From: Kocuria flava
GTDB lineage: Bacteria > Actinomycetota > Actinomycetes > Actinomycetales > Micrococcaceae
NCBI RefSeq assembly: GCF_001482365.1
Contig: NZ_CP013254.1
Coordinates: 1,612,001 to 1,676,000, forward strand
Direction: 5' to 3'
DNA length: 64,000 nucleotides
This document shows positions 9,082 to 18,405 of this stretch, one piece after another; the first letter of the stretch is position 1; every line of letters starts with the position of its first letter. The position numbers were made by a program, and so were the translations under genes. Below the pieces are notes generated by a model. That model worked only from the letters and a program-made list of their open reading frames with translations, was not told the DNA's origin and searched no databases.

Positions 9082-10707
9082 TCACCGGGGACGGTCTGGC
9101 CCGGTGCGCGGGCCGGAACCTGCTCCGCGGTCCGGACCGTCCGCGGGCCCCGTCCCGGGCGGCCGGCCGCTTCCGGCGTCCCGGCCGGAGGCGGCGCCCG
9201 CCCAGGGCACCGGCGTGCCGTCCCCGGAGCGCCGGGGACGGTCCCCCGGGGCCGGGGCGCCGTGTCCCGGCCCCACGGGCGCGCCCGCCGGGGCCCACGT
9301 GCCGCGGTCCGGGGGGCCGCCGGGCCCGCCGCGGGCCCGGCGCGCCCGCCGGGAGCGCAGCGCGCCCCAGGCCGCCACGAGCAGCGCACCGGTGCCGAAC
9401 AGGGCCACGGCCAGGGCCAGCAGCGGTCCCAGGACCGGCACGGCGCGCAGGAGGGCGTAGGCGAGCAGGCCCAGCGCCAGGGCCGCGGCCCGGCGGCCGA
9501 AGGACGCGGCGGCCGGGGTGCGCAGCACCGCACCGCCGGCCGCGAGGGCGACCACGACCGGGGCGAGCAGGCTCAGCGCGAGCACCAGTGCCAGGACCAG
9601 CACCAGGTCGGCCACCACCGCGGTGGTCACGACCGCCGCCGCGAGACCGCCCAGGGTCGCCCAGCCCAGCAGCACCGCGAGCAGGACCGCCGCGACGAGG
9701 AGCACGCCCGCCGCCAGGGCCGCCCCGGCCGCGCCGAGCACGCCCCAGCCCAGGCTCAGCCACGGGTGCGCGCGCAGCGCCCCGGCCGCGGCCCCGGCGG
9801 CCCGGGGCGCGAGCCACAGCACGAGCAGCCCGACGAGCAGCAGCGTCACCAGCCGCCGCAGCGCGAGCAGCACCACCGCGAGCGGGCCCGCCGGGGCCGC
9901 GTCCTCCGGCGCCGGGGCGCCGACCTGCCGGAAGTCGACCGTCCCGGCGACCTCGGCCCCCGGGGCGAGCTCGGCCTCCCGGGCGCCCTCGTAGGAGAGG
10001 TCCCCGCCCACGCGCGCCGTCTCGCGCAGGCTCAGCCCGGAGGGCACGGCCGGCAGCGCGACGTCGGTCCCCGGCACCCACGGGGTCGCGGGGGCGGGGC
10101 TCTCCGCCGTGCTCACCGAGGCGCGCACGTCCCCGCCGACCGTCCCGGCCAGGGCCAGGGCCTCGACGCCGGCGGTCACGGAGCCCTCGACCGTCCCGGC
10201 CAGCTCGCCCTGGTAGGCGGCCAGCAGCACGTCCCCGCCCACCTCGGAGCCGCGCTCGGTCTGCAGGCTGTAGCCGGCCACCGCGAGCCCGTCGCCGATC
10301 CGGGCGCCCTCGCGCACCACCAGCGCCTGGCCGGCGAGCCGGACGTCGTCGCCCACCGTGCCCTCGACGACCACCGTGCGCGCGGCCGCGAGGACGTCGC
10401 CCTCCACCGTGCCGGTGACGGTCACGGTGCCGGCGGCCACGACCAGGTCCCCGCGCACGGTCCCCTCGACCACGACCTCCCCGCCGACCGCGTAGAGGTC
10501 CTCCCCGACGACCTCGCCGGCGCCGACCACGAGGCGCTCGCCCTCGCGCAGCTCGGCGGCCCCGGCCCCGGGCAGGGTCAGCAGCGCCCCGGCCACCACG
10601 AAGCCCAGGGCCAGCACCAGCACCACCACCGCCCGCAGCACCCGGCGCGCCGGGCGCTGCGCTCCCGTCGTCGTTCCCGTCCTCGTCCGTGCCTGCGTGC
10701 GGGCCAT
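9082..10707 (-). CDS. Bactofilin-like polymer-forming domain fused to a polytopic membrane region
   Basis: 541 residues. The ATG at 10707 follows GGAGGAACCACC, a near-perfect ribosome site; the longer in-frame start at 10776 has none. After one N-terminal membrane helix, residues about 55-250 form a repetitive beta-helix (ExTVxGDVxxAARTVVVEGTVGDDVRLAG and similar), as in polymer-forming cytoskeletal/bactofilin proteins. Residues about 270-450 are Leu/Val/Ala-rich with roughly seven membrane helices. The tail is Pro/Arg/Gly-rich. The beta-helix follows the signal-like helix and is probably extracytoplasmic, so a scaffold role at the envelope is plausible but unproven. Confidence 0.7.
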   Translation of the reverse strand: MARTQARTRTGTTTGAQRPARRVLRAVVVLVLALGFVVAGALLTLPGAGAAELREGERLVVGAGEVVGEDLYAVGGEVVVEGTVRGDLVVAAGTVTVTGTVEGDVLAAARTVVVEGTVGDDVRLAGQALVVREGARIGDGLAVAGYSLQTERGSEVGGDVLLAAYQGELAGTVEGSVTAGVEALALAGTVGGDVRASVSTAESPAPATPWVPGTDVALPAVPSGLSLRETARVGGDLSYEGAREAELAPGAEVAGTVDFRQVGAPAPEDAAPAGPLAVVLLALRRLVTLLLVGLLVLWLAPRAAGAAAGALRAHPWLSLGWGVLGAAGAALAAGVLLVAAVLLAVLLGWATLGGLAAAVVTTAVVADLVLVLALVLALSLLAPVVVALAAGGAVLRTPAAASFGRRAAALALGLLAYALLRAVPVLGPLLALAVALFGTGALLVAAWGALRSRRARRARGGPGGPPDRGTWAPAGAPVGPGHGAPAPGDRPRRSGDGTPVPWAGAASGRDAGSGRPPGTGPADGPDRGAGSGPRTGPDRPR

Positions 10708-10976
10708 GGTGGTTCCTCCTCCGGCGCGGGACCGCGCTCCCGCTCCGAGTGCACGCCGGGTCCGCGGGCGAGTCAAGGGTGGGCCCCGGGAACACGCCGC
10801 CGGGCCCGTCCCGGGCCGCGGGCGGGGCGCTCCCGTGACCGCCGCCGCCCGGCAACCGACGAGTAGGTCGCGAGCCGGTCACGGTTGGTCCCCGCCCGGG
10901 TGGGGCCCGGGCCCCCGGGCGTAGCCTGGGCCCGTCGCGCGGCGGGCGCGCGGCAGGGGTGGCGGAGGTGGGGGCC

Positions 10977-12293
10977 ATGAGAAGACTGGGGACGGGCGCG
11001 CTGGCGGCCGCGGTGGTGCTGTCGGCGGCGCTGCCGCCGGCCGTCGCGCACGGGCGCGGGGAGGCCCCGGGCCACCGCGTCGTCGTGGACGGCCTGGACA
11101 ACCCGCGGCAGCTGGACTGGACGAACGACGGGGCGGACCTGCTGGTCGCCGAGGCCGGGCGCGGGGGCCCGGAGTGCTCGCCGGACGGGGCCTGCGCGGG
11201 ACCCAGCGGGGCGGTGACGCTCGTGGAGCGCCCGGGCAGCCGGTCGCCGGAGGTCTCGACCCCCGTCGAGGGGCTGCTGAGCATCGCCACCGCCCCGGGC
11301 GGCGTCGCGGCCGTGGGCGTCAACGGCGTGGACACCACCGACGTGCCCGGCCAGTACCTCGTGGCCGGCTACGACGCGGCCGGCCCGCCCATGGCCAACG
11401 GGTCGCTGCTCGTGGCGGTGCAGGAGGCCTCGGACGTCACCTCCGTGCTGGCGTGGGCGGACCTGCAGGCCGCGGAGGAGGAGCTCAACCCGGACGGGGC
11501 GCAGGTCCACTCCAATCCCTACGCCGTGCTCTACGTCGACGAGGACCCCGGGGGCGCCCCCGACGGCTACGCCCTCGTGGCCGACGCCGGGGCGAACACC
11601 GTGTGGAAGGTGGTCCCGGACCTCTCCACGCAGACCGAGGAGCAGGCCCCCGAGCACGAGATCACCGCGTGGGCGACCTGGCCCACGACCGCCCTGCCCG
11701 ACGGCACCGACGACCCCGCGGGGCCGGCGGAGTTCGTGCCCACGTCCCTGACCTCCGACGGCGACGGCAACGTCTACGTCGGCGGCCTCGGCTCCGAGCG
11801 GCCGGGGGCGGCCTCGGTCGTGAAGTTCGACGCCGACGGCACCGAGCTCGACCGCTGGGACGGCTTCACCGCCGTCACCGGCGTGGCCGTGGACGGCGAG
11901 CACCTCTACGTCTCCGAGCTGTTCGGCCCGACCCCGCCGGCGCTCGGCGGGGAGCCCGGCGCCGAGGAGAGCGCCGCCGGGTCCGCGGACGGCTCCGAGG
12001 AGGCCGCGGACCCCGGCGCGGAGGAGCCCGCGCAGGTCCCCGGCCGGGTGGTCGTGCTGCACACCGGCGACCCGGAGGCCACGCGCTGGGGGGTCGACGT
12101 CCCGCTGCCGGCGGACCTGGCCACCGACGGCCGCCGCGTCTACGCCTCGGTCAACAGCCTCGCCCCGGCCGAGGGCATCCCGGCCGGGCCGCAGAACCCG
12201 TTCGGGGCCGTCGGCGGCGGCGCGGTCTGGGCCCTGGACTTCTCGCAGGCCCGGCGGGTCGAGCCCGTGGAGGCGGCCGGCCCGGGACGGTGA
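10977..12293 (+). CDS. Secreted ScyD/ScyE-family protein
   Basis: 438 residues from the ATG at 10977 (GGAGG 9-10 nt upstream). A signal peptide (LAAAVVLSAALPPAVAHG) is followed by HRVVVDGLDNPRQLDWTNDGADLLVAEAGRGG, the opening of the ScyD/ScyE family. Further beta-propeller-like segments are VVADAGANTVWKV and SDGDGNVYVGGLGSE. In cyanobacteria the names come from scytonemin clusters, but in actinobacteria these are uncharacterised secreted propellers; no scytonemin genes are present here. An acidic Ala/Glu/Pro insert lies near residues 325-360. Confidence 0.75.
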   Translation: MRRLGTGALAAAVVLSAALPPAVAHGRGEAPGHRVVVDGLDNPRQLDWTNDGADLLVAEAGRGGPECSPDGACAGPSGAVTLVERPGSRSPEVSTPVEGLLSIATAPGGVAAVGVNGVDTTDVPGQYLVAGYDAAGPPMANGSLLVAVQEASDVTSVLAWADLQAAEEELNPDGAQVHSNPYAVLYVDEDPGGAPDGYALVADAGANTVWKVVPDLSTQTEEQAPEHEITAWATWPTTALPDGTDDPAGPAEFVPTSLTSDGDGNVYVGGLGSERPGAASVVKFDADGTELDRWDGFTAVTGVAVDGEHLYVSELFGPTPPALGGEPGAEESAAGSADGSEEAADPGAEEPAQVPGRVVVLHTGDPEATRWGVDVPLPADLATDGRRVYASVNSLAPAEGIPAGPQNPFGAVGGGAVWALDFSQARRVEPVEAAGPGR

Positions 12294-12315
12294 CGGGCCC
12301 CGGCGGCTAGGGTGA

Positions 12316-12346
12316 GGGGCGCCGGCCGGTCCGCGGCCGGCGCCCC
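12316..12346. terminator. Perfect 12-bp hairpin between the ScyD/E-like gene and the membrane-protein gene
   Basis: GGGGCGCCGGCC at 12316-12327 pairs perfectly with GGCCGGCGCCCC at 12335-12346 around a 7-nt loop. It sits 22 nt after the upstream stop and lacks a U-tract, so it may terminate, attenuate or protect the 3' end. A TAGGGT -10-like box at 12308 would place the hairpin at the very start of the next transcript. Confidence 0.5.
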
Positions 12347-12381
12347 GCCGCGGGCTCCCGAGCCGACCAGGAGGCAACGCG

Positions 12382-12426
12382 ATGACCGTCCGGGCCGTGA
12401 CCGCCGACCCCCGCCGCCCCGCATGA
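12382..12426 (+). CDS. Possible 14-residue leader peptide overlapping the next start
   Basis: AGGAGG lies 6 nt before the ATG at 12382, the best ribosome site in the region. The frame encodes MTVRAVTADPRRPA and stops at TGA 12424-12426, overlapping the ATG of the membrane-protein gene as ATGA. This is the layout of a translated leader ORF coupled to the downstream gene. The alternative is a frameshift, natural or sequencing, separating a true start from the main frame. Too short to judge by composition. Confidence 0.4.
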   Translation: MTVRAVTADPRRPA

Positions 12427-13511
12427 GCCACCGGTCGGGCCCGGACGCGCGCACGGTCGGGATCATGGCCGACCCCGGACTGCCCGAGAAGGTCGCCCGC
12501 TCGGTGGTCCGCGGCCTCGAGGAGGACCTGCGCCGGGGCGGGGACGGGCACCCCGGCGGCTGGGCGGTGGAGGTCAGCCGGGAGACGCTCCCGCTGACCG
12601 GCGAGGGCACCATCCCCCTGTTCGACCACGCCCCGCGGCTGCTCGAGGAGCACGGCTGGGACGTCGTGGTCTACCTGACCGACCTCCCGCGCGTGCACGA
12701 GGACGAGCCGCTGCTGCTCGAGGTGGACCTCGAGCAGCGGGCCGCCCTCGTGTGCCTGCCCGCGATGGGCGCCGACCTCTTCCGCCGCAAGATGCGCCGG
12801 CTCACGGACGTGCTCGTGGACGCCGTCGCCGCCGCGGACGCCCGGCGGCCCACCGAGGCCGAGCTGCGCCGGGCCCTGGGCCGCCGCACCGTGCGGCGCG
12901 CGGGCCCCGGGGACGGCGACGACGTCGTGCGCGCCGTGCTGCCCGGGGCGCTGAACCGGCTGCGGCTGCTGGCCGGGATGGTCCACAGCAACCGGCCCGG
13001 GCGCCTCGTGCGGGCCCTGTCCAGCTGCGTGGCCGCCGCCACGGCCACCGGCGCCTTCGGCATCTTCTACGCCTCCATCTGGAACCTCTCCGACGGCCTG
13101 TCCCCGCTGCGCCTGCTGGGCATCAGTGCCATGGTGGTCGCCGCGCTGAGCACGTGGCTGATCGTGCACAACGGCCTGTGGAACCGCCTGCACGGCTCCT
13201 CCCGGCCCTGGCGGGAGGGCCTGGACAACGCCTCCACCGTGCTGACCGTGGGCCTGAGCGTGGCCCTGATGTACCTGCTCCTGTGGGCGGTGCTGTTCGT
13301 GATCGCGCTCGCGGTCGTGGACGCCGACTACCTCGCCGGGCAGCTCGGGCACGGGATCGACCTCTTCGACTACGGCCACCTCACCTGGCTGGCCGCCTCG
13401 CTGGGGACGATGGCCGGGGCGCTGGGCTCGAACTTCGACGGCGACGAGGCCATCCGGGAGGCGACCTACAGCAAGCGCGAGCACCAGCGCCGCCTGCTCG
13501 CCGACGGCTGA
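12423..13511 (+). CDS. Uncharacterised membrane protein
   Basis: 362 residues from the ATG at 12423. The N-terminal half (about 190 residues) is soluble and begins SHRSGPDARTVGIMADPGLPEKVARSVVRGL, with VVVYLTDLPR and an acidic EDEPLLLEVDLEQ. The C-terminal half has four or five helices (ALSSCVAAATATGAFGIFY, LLGISAMVVAALSTWLIV, LTVGLSVALMYLLLWAVLFVIALAVV, LAASLGTMAGALGS). I do not recognise the family. No good ribosome site of its own precedes the ATG, so translation may depend on the short frame upstream. Confidence 0.7.
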   Translation: MSHRSGPDARTVGIMADPGLPEKVARSVVRGLEEDLRRGGDGHPGGWAVEVSRETLPLTGEGTIPLFDHAPRLLEEHGWDVVVYLTDLPRVHEDEPLLLEVDLEQRAALVCLPAMGADLFRRKMRRLTDVLVDAVAAADARRPTEAELRRALGRRTVRRAGPGDGDDVVRAVLPGALNRLRLLAGMVHSNRPGRLVRALSSCVAAATATGAFGIFYASIWNLSDGLSPLRLLGISAMVVAALSTWLIVHNGLWNRLHGSSRPWREGLDNASTVLTVGLSVALMYLLLWAVLFVIALAVVDADYLAGQLGHGIDLFDYGHLTWLAASLGTMAGALGSNFDGDEAIREATYSKREHQRRLLADG

Positions 13512-13643
13512 CCGGGCCCGGCCGGGCACCCTGCCACGGGCCGGCGGCGCGCGCACCCCTCCGGGCCGGAATGCGCATCGGGGGGCGTCTCGGTCACACT
13601 GGGTGGTCTGTGCCACTTCCTGTTCCCGATCCCGAGGAGTTCC

Positions 13644-15680
13644 GTGACACCGCCCGAGAACGAGCACGAGAGCACCGCACGCCCCGGCGAGGACGGCCGC
13701 CGGCCCGCCCCGGCCGGCGGCGCGAGCCCCGCCGCGCCCGCGCACCGGCACCGGCTGCAGGAGCGCGTGCGCGCCGGCCGGCGCTTCATCCGCGAGGTCT
13801 CCTACCCCCACGACATCCACCCCGCGCTCGTGCCCGGCGTCTCGATCGAGGACCAGCGGGTGCGCTACGGGCTGGACCGCCCGATCCTGCTCAGCGTCGG
13901 CACGGCGGTCATCGCCTTCGTGGTCTGGGGGGTCCTGCGGCCGCAGGCCGTCCTGGAGCTCTCCTCCGCGGCCCTGACCTGGGTGACGCAGAACCTGGGC
14001 TGGCTGTTCACCTCCCTGGCCGCGGGCCTCGCGGTGCTCCTGCTCGTGCTCGCGCTCTCCCGCTACGGGAAGATCCCCCTGGGCCTGGACGGCGAGAAGC
14101 CGGAGTACTCCACGGCCTCCTGGGCGGCCATGCTCTTCGCGGCCGGCATCGGGATCGGGATCATCTTCTTCGGCCCGTTCGAGCCGATGACCTACTACCT
14201 CAGCCCCCGGCCGGGCACCGTGGATCCCGCCACCGACGAGGCCGTCACCGCCGCCATGGCCCAGGCCGCCCTGCACTGGGGCGTGAACGCGTGGGCGATC
14301 TACGCGGTCGTGGGCCTGGCCGTCGGCTACGTCTCCTTCCGGCGCGGGCGGGTGCCCCTGATGAGCTCCATCCTCACCCCGCTGTTCCCCGGGATGACGA
14401 GCAAGAGCGCCGGCGCCCGTCTCATCGACGGCCTGGCCATCGTGGCCACCCTGTTCGGCACCGCCGCGAGCCTGGGCATCGGCGCCATGCAGATCGCCCG
14501 CGGCACGGAGATCGTCACCGGCCTGGGCCCCACCGGCAACGCCACGGCCATCGGCATCATCGCGGTCCTGACCGTCGCCACGATCGTCTCGGCGGTCTCC
14601 GGCGTGGGCCGCGGCATCCGCATGCTCTCCAACGTCAACATGGTGCTCTCGGTGGGCCTGGCCCTGTTCTTCTTCGTCGTCGGCCCCACCGCGTTCCTGC
14701 TCAACGTCATCCCCGGCGTGCTGCTGGAGTACGTCGGGACCCTGCCGGACGCCCTGGCCGCGAACATGTCCGAAGGCGAGGCCATGCAGTCCTTCCTGTC
14801 CTCGTGGACCATCTTCTACTGGGCCTGGTGGGTGAGCTGGGCGCCGTTCGTGGGCATCTTCGTCGCCAAGATCTCCCGCGGGCGCACCATCCGCCAGTTC
14901 GTGCTCGGCGTGCTGTTCATCCCCTCCACGATCATCGTGCTCGCCTTCACCGTGCTCGGGGGCACCGCGATCTGGCTCCAGCGCGAGACCGGCGCCGTGG
15001 CCCCCGACGGCACGACGGCGTCCCTGCCCTCGCCCGAGGAGATCTTCTTCGTGGTCCTGGACATGCTCCCGGGCGCGCAGCTCGTGGCGCCGCTGGTGAT
15101 CGTCGTGCTGGGGATCTTCTTCGTCACCACCGCGGACTCGGCCTCGCTGGTCAACTCCCAGCTCTCCCAGGGCGGGCGCCCGGACCCCCGCCGGCGCGTC
15201 ACCGCGTTCTGGGCCGTGTGCATGGCCGGGATCGCCGTGGTCATGCTGCTCACCGGCGGCGCGAGCGCGCTGCAGGGCCTGCAGAACCTCATCGTCGTCA
15301 CCGCCCTGCCGTTCTCGGTGATCATCGTGCTCATGTGCTTCGCCCTGTACAAGGAGCTGCGCAACGACCCGCAGGCGATCCGCCACCGGTTCGAGCGCTC
15401 CGCCGTGGAGAAGGCCGTGCGCTACGGCGTGACCGAGCACGGGGACAACTTCGCCCTGGCGGTGACCCCCACCGAGGCCACCAGCGAGTACGCCACCGGC
15501 CACGGCTTCGACTCCACGGCCGACGAGGTCACCGGCTGGTACGTCCGCCGCGACGAGGAGGGCAACCCCGTGGCCTACGACTACGGGACGGGGGAGTACC
15601 TCGACGACGCCGCCGGACCCGAGCCGGCCCCCGCCCCGGAGGAGGCGGCGCAGCCGGCGGCGGCGCGCCGCGACCCCTGA
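13644..15680 (+). CDS. BCCT-family transporter (betaine/choline/carnitine type)
   Basis: 678 residues. GAGGAG lies 5 nt before the GTG. About twelve helices; the family signature is clear in SSWTIFYWAWWVSWAPFVGIFVAKISRGRTIR (roughly residues 385-420), and the glycine-rich first-repeat segment AAGIGIGIIFFGPFEPMTYY lies near 165-185. BCCT carriers import betaine, choline or related quaternary ammonium compounds with sodium or proton motive force, usually for osmoprotection. Both N- and C-terminal tails are long (about 75 and 100 residues) and charged, as in osmoregulated members such as BetP. The exact substrate cannot be assigned. Confidence 0.92.
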   Translation: MTPPENEHESTARPGEDGRRPAPAGGASPAAPAHRHRLQERVRAGRRFIREVSYPHDIHPALVPGVSIEDQRVRYGLDRPILLSVGTAVIAFVVWGVLRPQAVLELSSAALTWVTQNLGWLFTSLAAGLAVLLLVLALSRYGKIPLGLDGEKPEYSTASWAAMLFAAGIGIGIIFFGPFEPMTYYLSPRPGTVDPATDEAVTAAMAQAALHWGVNAWAIYAVVGLAVGYVSFRRGRVPLMSSILTPLFPGMTSKSAGARLIDGLAIVATLFGTAASLGIGAMQIARGTEIVTGLGPTGNATAIGIIAVLTVATIVSAVSGVGRGIRMLSNVNMVLSVGLALFFFVVGPTAFLLNVIPGVLLEYVGTLPDALAANMSEGEAMQSFLSSWTIFYWAWWVSWAPFVGIFVAKISRGRTIRQFVLGVLFIPSTIIVLAFTVLGGTAIWLQRETGAVAPDGTTASLPSPEEIFFVVLDMLPGAQLVAPLVIVVLGIFFVTTADSASLVNSQLSQGGRPDPRRRVTAFWAVCMAGIAVVMLLTGGASALQGLQNLIVVTALPFSVIIVLMCFALYKELRNDPQAIRHRFERSAVEKAVRYGVTEHGDNFALAVTPTEATSEYATGHGFDSTADEVTGWYVRRDEEGNPVAYDYGTGEYLDDAAGPEPAPAPEEAAQPAAARRDP

Positions 15681-15827
15681 CCGTGGTGCCCTGACTCGGG
15701 CGCCCCGGCCCGGGGACCCCGATCCGGGTGCACGGCACCGGTCGCCAGGTCCTGCGGGGCGGCCCGGGGACCGCGGCAGTCGTCCGGGCCGACGCGGGCG
15801 GGCGACCGTGCGGTCCTCCGCGGACAG

Positions 15828-15876
15828 GCGGCCGCCCCGGACCCGCCGGGGGACGGGCGGGTTCCGGGGCGGCCGC
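15828..15876. terminator. Long GC-rich hairpin downstream of the BCCT gene
   Basis: GCGGCCGCCCCGGACCCGC at 15828-15846 pairs with GCGGGTTCCGGGGCGGCCGC at 15857-15876 with one bulged base. It lies 148 nt after the transporter stop and has no U-tract. It may end BCCT transcription or stop read-through from the opposite strand. Confidence 0.45.
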
Positions 15877-15910
15877 GCCGCAGCGCCGGGGGTCGTGAGC
15901 GGCTGCGGTG

Positions 15911-15932
15911 CGAGGACCCGGGGTGGTCCTCG
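15911..15932. repeat. Short inverted repeat in the 15681-16197 gap
   Basis: CGAGGACC and GGTCCTCG are separated by 6 nt. The whole 517-bp gap has no credible gene; this hairpin and the larger one upstream are the only structures I see between the BCCT gene and the minus-strand phosphotransferase-like gene. Confidence 0.4.
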
Positions 15933-16197
15933 CGGATCACGCTACGCCGCGCTGCGCGAACCGGCTACGGCTGGGGCATCACCGATCAGCCACGGATCGG
16001 CAACGCCGCGCTGGGTGCGACCTGGGCGTCCGCCCAGGTCAGGGCGGGTGCGCCCGCTCCGCGGCACGGTGCCGCCGGCCGAGGGTCCCGGCGGTTCCCG
16101 CGCCGGCGAGGCCCGCGGCGGCGGCACCCGGCGCGGCCGGTGCCGCCTGGCAGCCGGTTCCTCAGCCGGACTGCCGCGTCCCGGACCGGGTCCGGGC

Positions 16198-17475
16198 TCA
16201 GCCGGCGCGGGCCAGGAACTGCTCGGCGAGCTCGAGCCGGCGCAGGGCCCGGTCGGGCGGGCCGCCGGTGCGCCGGGCCCCGGCCACGAGGGAGAGCACG
16301 ACGCCGGCGGCGCGCACCCGCAGCGCCGCCGGGTCGACGACCGCGTCGAAGCCCGCGAGGAACCGCTCCGCCGCGGCGGGGGCGTGCCGGTAGCGCCGGT
16401 CGACCGTCGGCAGCACGGCGAGGTGGGCCACGAAGCACCCGAGGTCGTCCGCGCGCCGGCCGGGACCTGCGGCGTCGACGTCGAGCAGGCCCGTCACGGG
16501 GCCGAACGGGCCCCGGACGGCCGGGTCCACGAGCAGGTTCGCCTCGTAGAGGTCCCCGTGGGTGGGCACGAGCGGGCCGGGGCCGGTGGTCCGGCGGGCG
16601 GCGTCGACGGCGTGCGCCAGGTCCCGGACGCGGGCGGCCTCCTCGGGCAGGGCCACCGCCGCGGCACGGCCGTGGTCGAGGACCCGGTCGGTCCAGGACG
16701 GGCGCGCGGGCAGCTCGAGGACCGCCGGGGGCAGCGCCCCGAGCAGCGCGAGCACGTGCTCCGGGGCCAGGGCGGCCGCGCCGTCGGCCCGCACCGCGGC
16801 CGCCAGGGGCGTGCCGGCCAGGGCGTGCAGCACCACGACGTCGTCCACCGGCTCCCCGTCCGGGGCGGGCACGGGCAGCCCGGCGTCGCGCAGCAGCCGG
16901 TGCCGGCCGTGCAGGGCCGCCGCCCGGCCTCGGCGCAGGACCTTCAGGAACCGCACGTCGCCCTCGTGCACGGCCCGCAGCACCGCCCGGCGGGTGGGCC
17001 GGTAGGACTGCGGCACCAGGGCCGCGGGCACCGTCGAGCCGAAGACCTCCCGCCCGACCGCCTCCGGGGACGAGGCCAGGGGCAGGCCGGGCAGCCACGG
17101 GTCGTGCGGCAGCCACCACGTGATCAGCCCGAGGTCGTCGTGGTCGGCGCGCCGCACGGTCGCCGGCCACGGCGTCGGCGGCGCGGCGGTGCTCAGGCAC
17201 AGCGTGCCGCCCGGCCGGCCGGCGCGGGCCGCGACGTCCACGACCGCGGTGACGCTCGCCCCGGGGCGGTGGTGCACCCGCCGCAGGGTCCAGCGGGCCG
17301 GGTCGGCGCCGGCGGGCTCCCCGGCGGGCCCGGAGTGCTCCCCGCCGCGCCCGGCGTCGTCGTCGTTGCCGCTGTCGTGGCCGCGGAGCACGCCGGCGAC
17401 GAGCGCGTCCAGGCCGGGACCCGTGAAGAGCGCGACGGCCGCGGCCTCGGCGTCCGGGGACCCCGGCCCCCTCAC
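16198..17475 (-). CDS. Aminoglycoside-phosphotransferase-fold protein
   Basis: 425 residues from the GTG at 17475, whose last two bases are shared with the stop of the upstream gene (GTGA overlap). The C-terminal kinase-like half keeps the catalytic motif THGDLYEANLLVD and the metal-binding GLLDVDAAGPG. The N-terminal part has RFLKVLRRGRAAALHGRHRLL, where the lysine of an ATP site would lie. Residues 1-110 form an additional segment with no recognisable fold. APH-fold proteins phosphorylate many small molecules; nothing here points to an antibiotic. Coupling to a secreted protein is unusual and unexplained. Confidence 0.65.
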   Translation of the reverse strand: MRGPGSPDAEAAAVALFTGPGLDALVAGVLRGHDSGNDDDAGRGGEHSGPAGEPAGADPARWTLRRVHHRPGASVTAVVDVAARAGRPGGTLCLSTAAPPTPWPATVRRADHDDLGLITWWLPHDPWLPGLPLASSPEAVGREVFGSTVPAALVPQSYRPTRRAVLRAVHEGDVRFLKVLRRGRAAALHGRHRLLRDAGLPVPAPDGEPVDDVVVLHALAGTPLAAAVRADGAAALAPEHVLALLGALPPAVLELPARPSWTDRVLDHGRAAAVALPEEAARVRDLAHAVDAARRTTGPGPLVPTHGDLYEANLLVDPAVRGPFGPVTGLLDVDAAGPGRRADDLGCFVAHLAVLPTVDRRYRHAPAAAERFLAGFDAVVDPAALRVRAAGVVLSLVAGARRTGGPPDRALRRLELAEQFLARAG

Positions 17476-18194
17476 CGGGCGATCCAGCCGTCCACCAGCG
17501 TGAAGGAGATGGTGGAGGCGGTCAGCGGGCCCGGCTGGTCGGCGGTGCCCGCGGAGAGGGAGTACCGGCCGTCCGGCAGATCGCGGACCACGGTCACCGG
17601 CAGGTGGTCGGTGTTCAGCCGCACCGGGACGGCCCCCTGGTGCAGGGACCAGTGCACCCTGTCGGCCCGGTCCGCGGGCACGACGACGCGCACCGCCCCC
17701 GGCCCGGCCTGCCACAGCCCGACCTCCTGGCCGCGGGGGGAGGAGATCTGCTCGACGTCGACCAGCCGACCGTCCTCGACCACGGCGAGCGCCCGGCCGA
17801 TGCCCAGGATCGTCCAGGTGGCCGTGTCCGTGTCCAGGTAGCGCAGGTCGTGGACGCCGTCGCCCTCGACCCGGACCGTGGTCGAGGTCCCGGAGGTCTG
17901 CACGGTCGCGTTCCCGCCGCCGGGCAGGGAGCGGCCCAGCTCCTGCTTCGACGCGGGGCCCAGGCCGTCCGGGTGGGTGACCAGCAGCGACCCGTCGGCT
18001 GCCTGGGTCACCCCCAGGGGCAGGTCCACCGCCTCGACGACCACCACGCCCTCGGGCGCGGGCGGGGCGGCGGGGGCAGCCGGTGCCGGGGCCGGCGGCG
18101 CGGGAGCGCCGGCGAGGACGGGGGCCCCGAGCGGGGCGGCCACGAGGACGGCGGCGCTGAGGGCCGAGAGCACGGAGCGGGAGCGGGGGACCAC
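17472..18194 (-). CDS. Secreted protein of unknown function
   Basis: 240 residues. A GTG at 18194 with GAGGAGG 5 nt upstream starts a signal peptide (VLSALSAAVLVAAPLGAPVLAGA) followed by a Pro/Ala linker. The rest is beta-rich with no cysteines and no motif I recognise (VVVVEAVDLPLGVTQAADGSLLVTHPDGLG, then ILGIGRALAVVEDGRLVDVEQIS). It is translationally coupled to the phosphotransferase-like gene. It may be a wall-associated or ligand-binding protein, but nothing in it allows a function to be stated. Confidence 0.7.
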   Translation of the reverse strand: MVPRSRSVLSALSAAVLVAAPLGAPVLAGAPAPPAPAPAAPAAPPAPEGVVVVEAVDLPLGVTQAADGSLLVTHPDGLGPASKQELGRSLPGGGNATVQTSGTSTTVRVEGDGVHDLRYLDTDTATWTILGIGRALAVVEDGRLVDVEQISSPRGQEVGLWQAGPGAVRVVVPADRADRVHWSLHQGAVPVRLNTDHLPVTVVRDLPDGRYSLSAGTADQPGPLTASTISFTLVDGWIAR

Positions 18195-18373
18195 GGTTGC
18201 CTCCTCACCGGGCCCCGGGGGAGGACCGGCAGACGTCGGTCCCTCCATGGTGGACCCGCGTTCGCGGAAGGGAAGACACGATCCGGTCACGAATGCGGCG
18301 CCCCCGGGGCCGGGGAAGTGCTCGACGACCCGGCCCGCGGCGTCCTCTCCGGCATCCACCACGCTCCGCCCGG

Positions 18374-18395
18374 GCCCGCGACGGCCGGCGCGGGC
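18374..18395 (-). terminator. Hairpin after the ABC-F gene
   Basis: GCCCGCG at 18374-18380 and CGCGGGC at 18389-18395 flank an 8-nt loop, 11 nt past the stop of the minus-strand ABC-F gene. Position and GC-rich stem fit a terminator; there is no U-tract. Confidence 0.45.
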
Positions 18396-18405
18396 GGCCG
18401 TCCGC

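Noticed and set aside
10773..15503. 1576-residue minus-strand open frame opposite the ScyD/E, membrane protein and BCCT genes
   Set aside because: His/Gln/Arg-rich low-complexity composition typical of the shadow frame of high-GC genes on the other strand.
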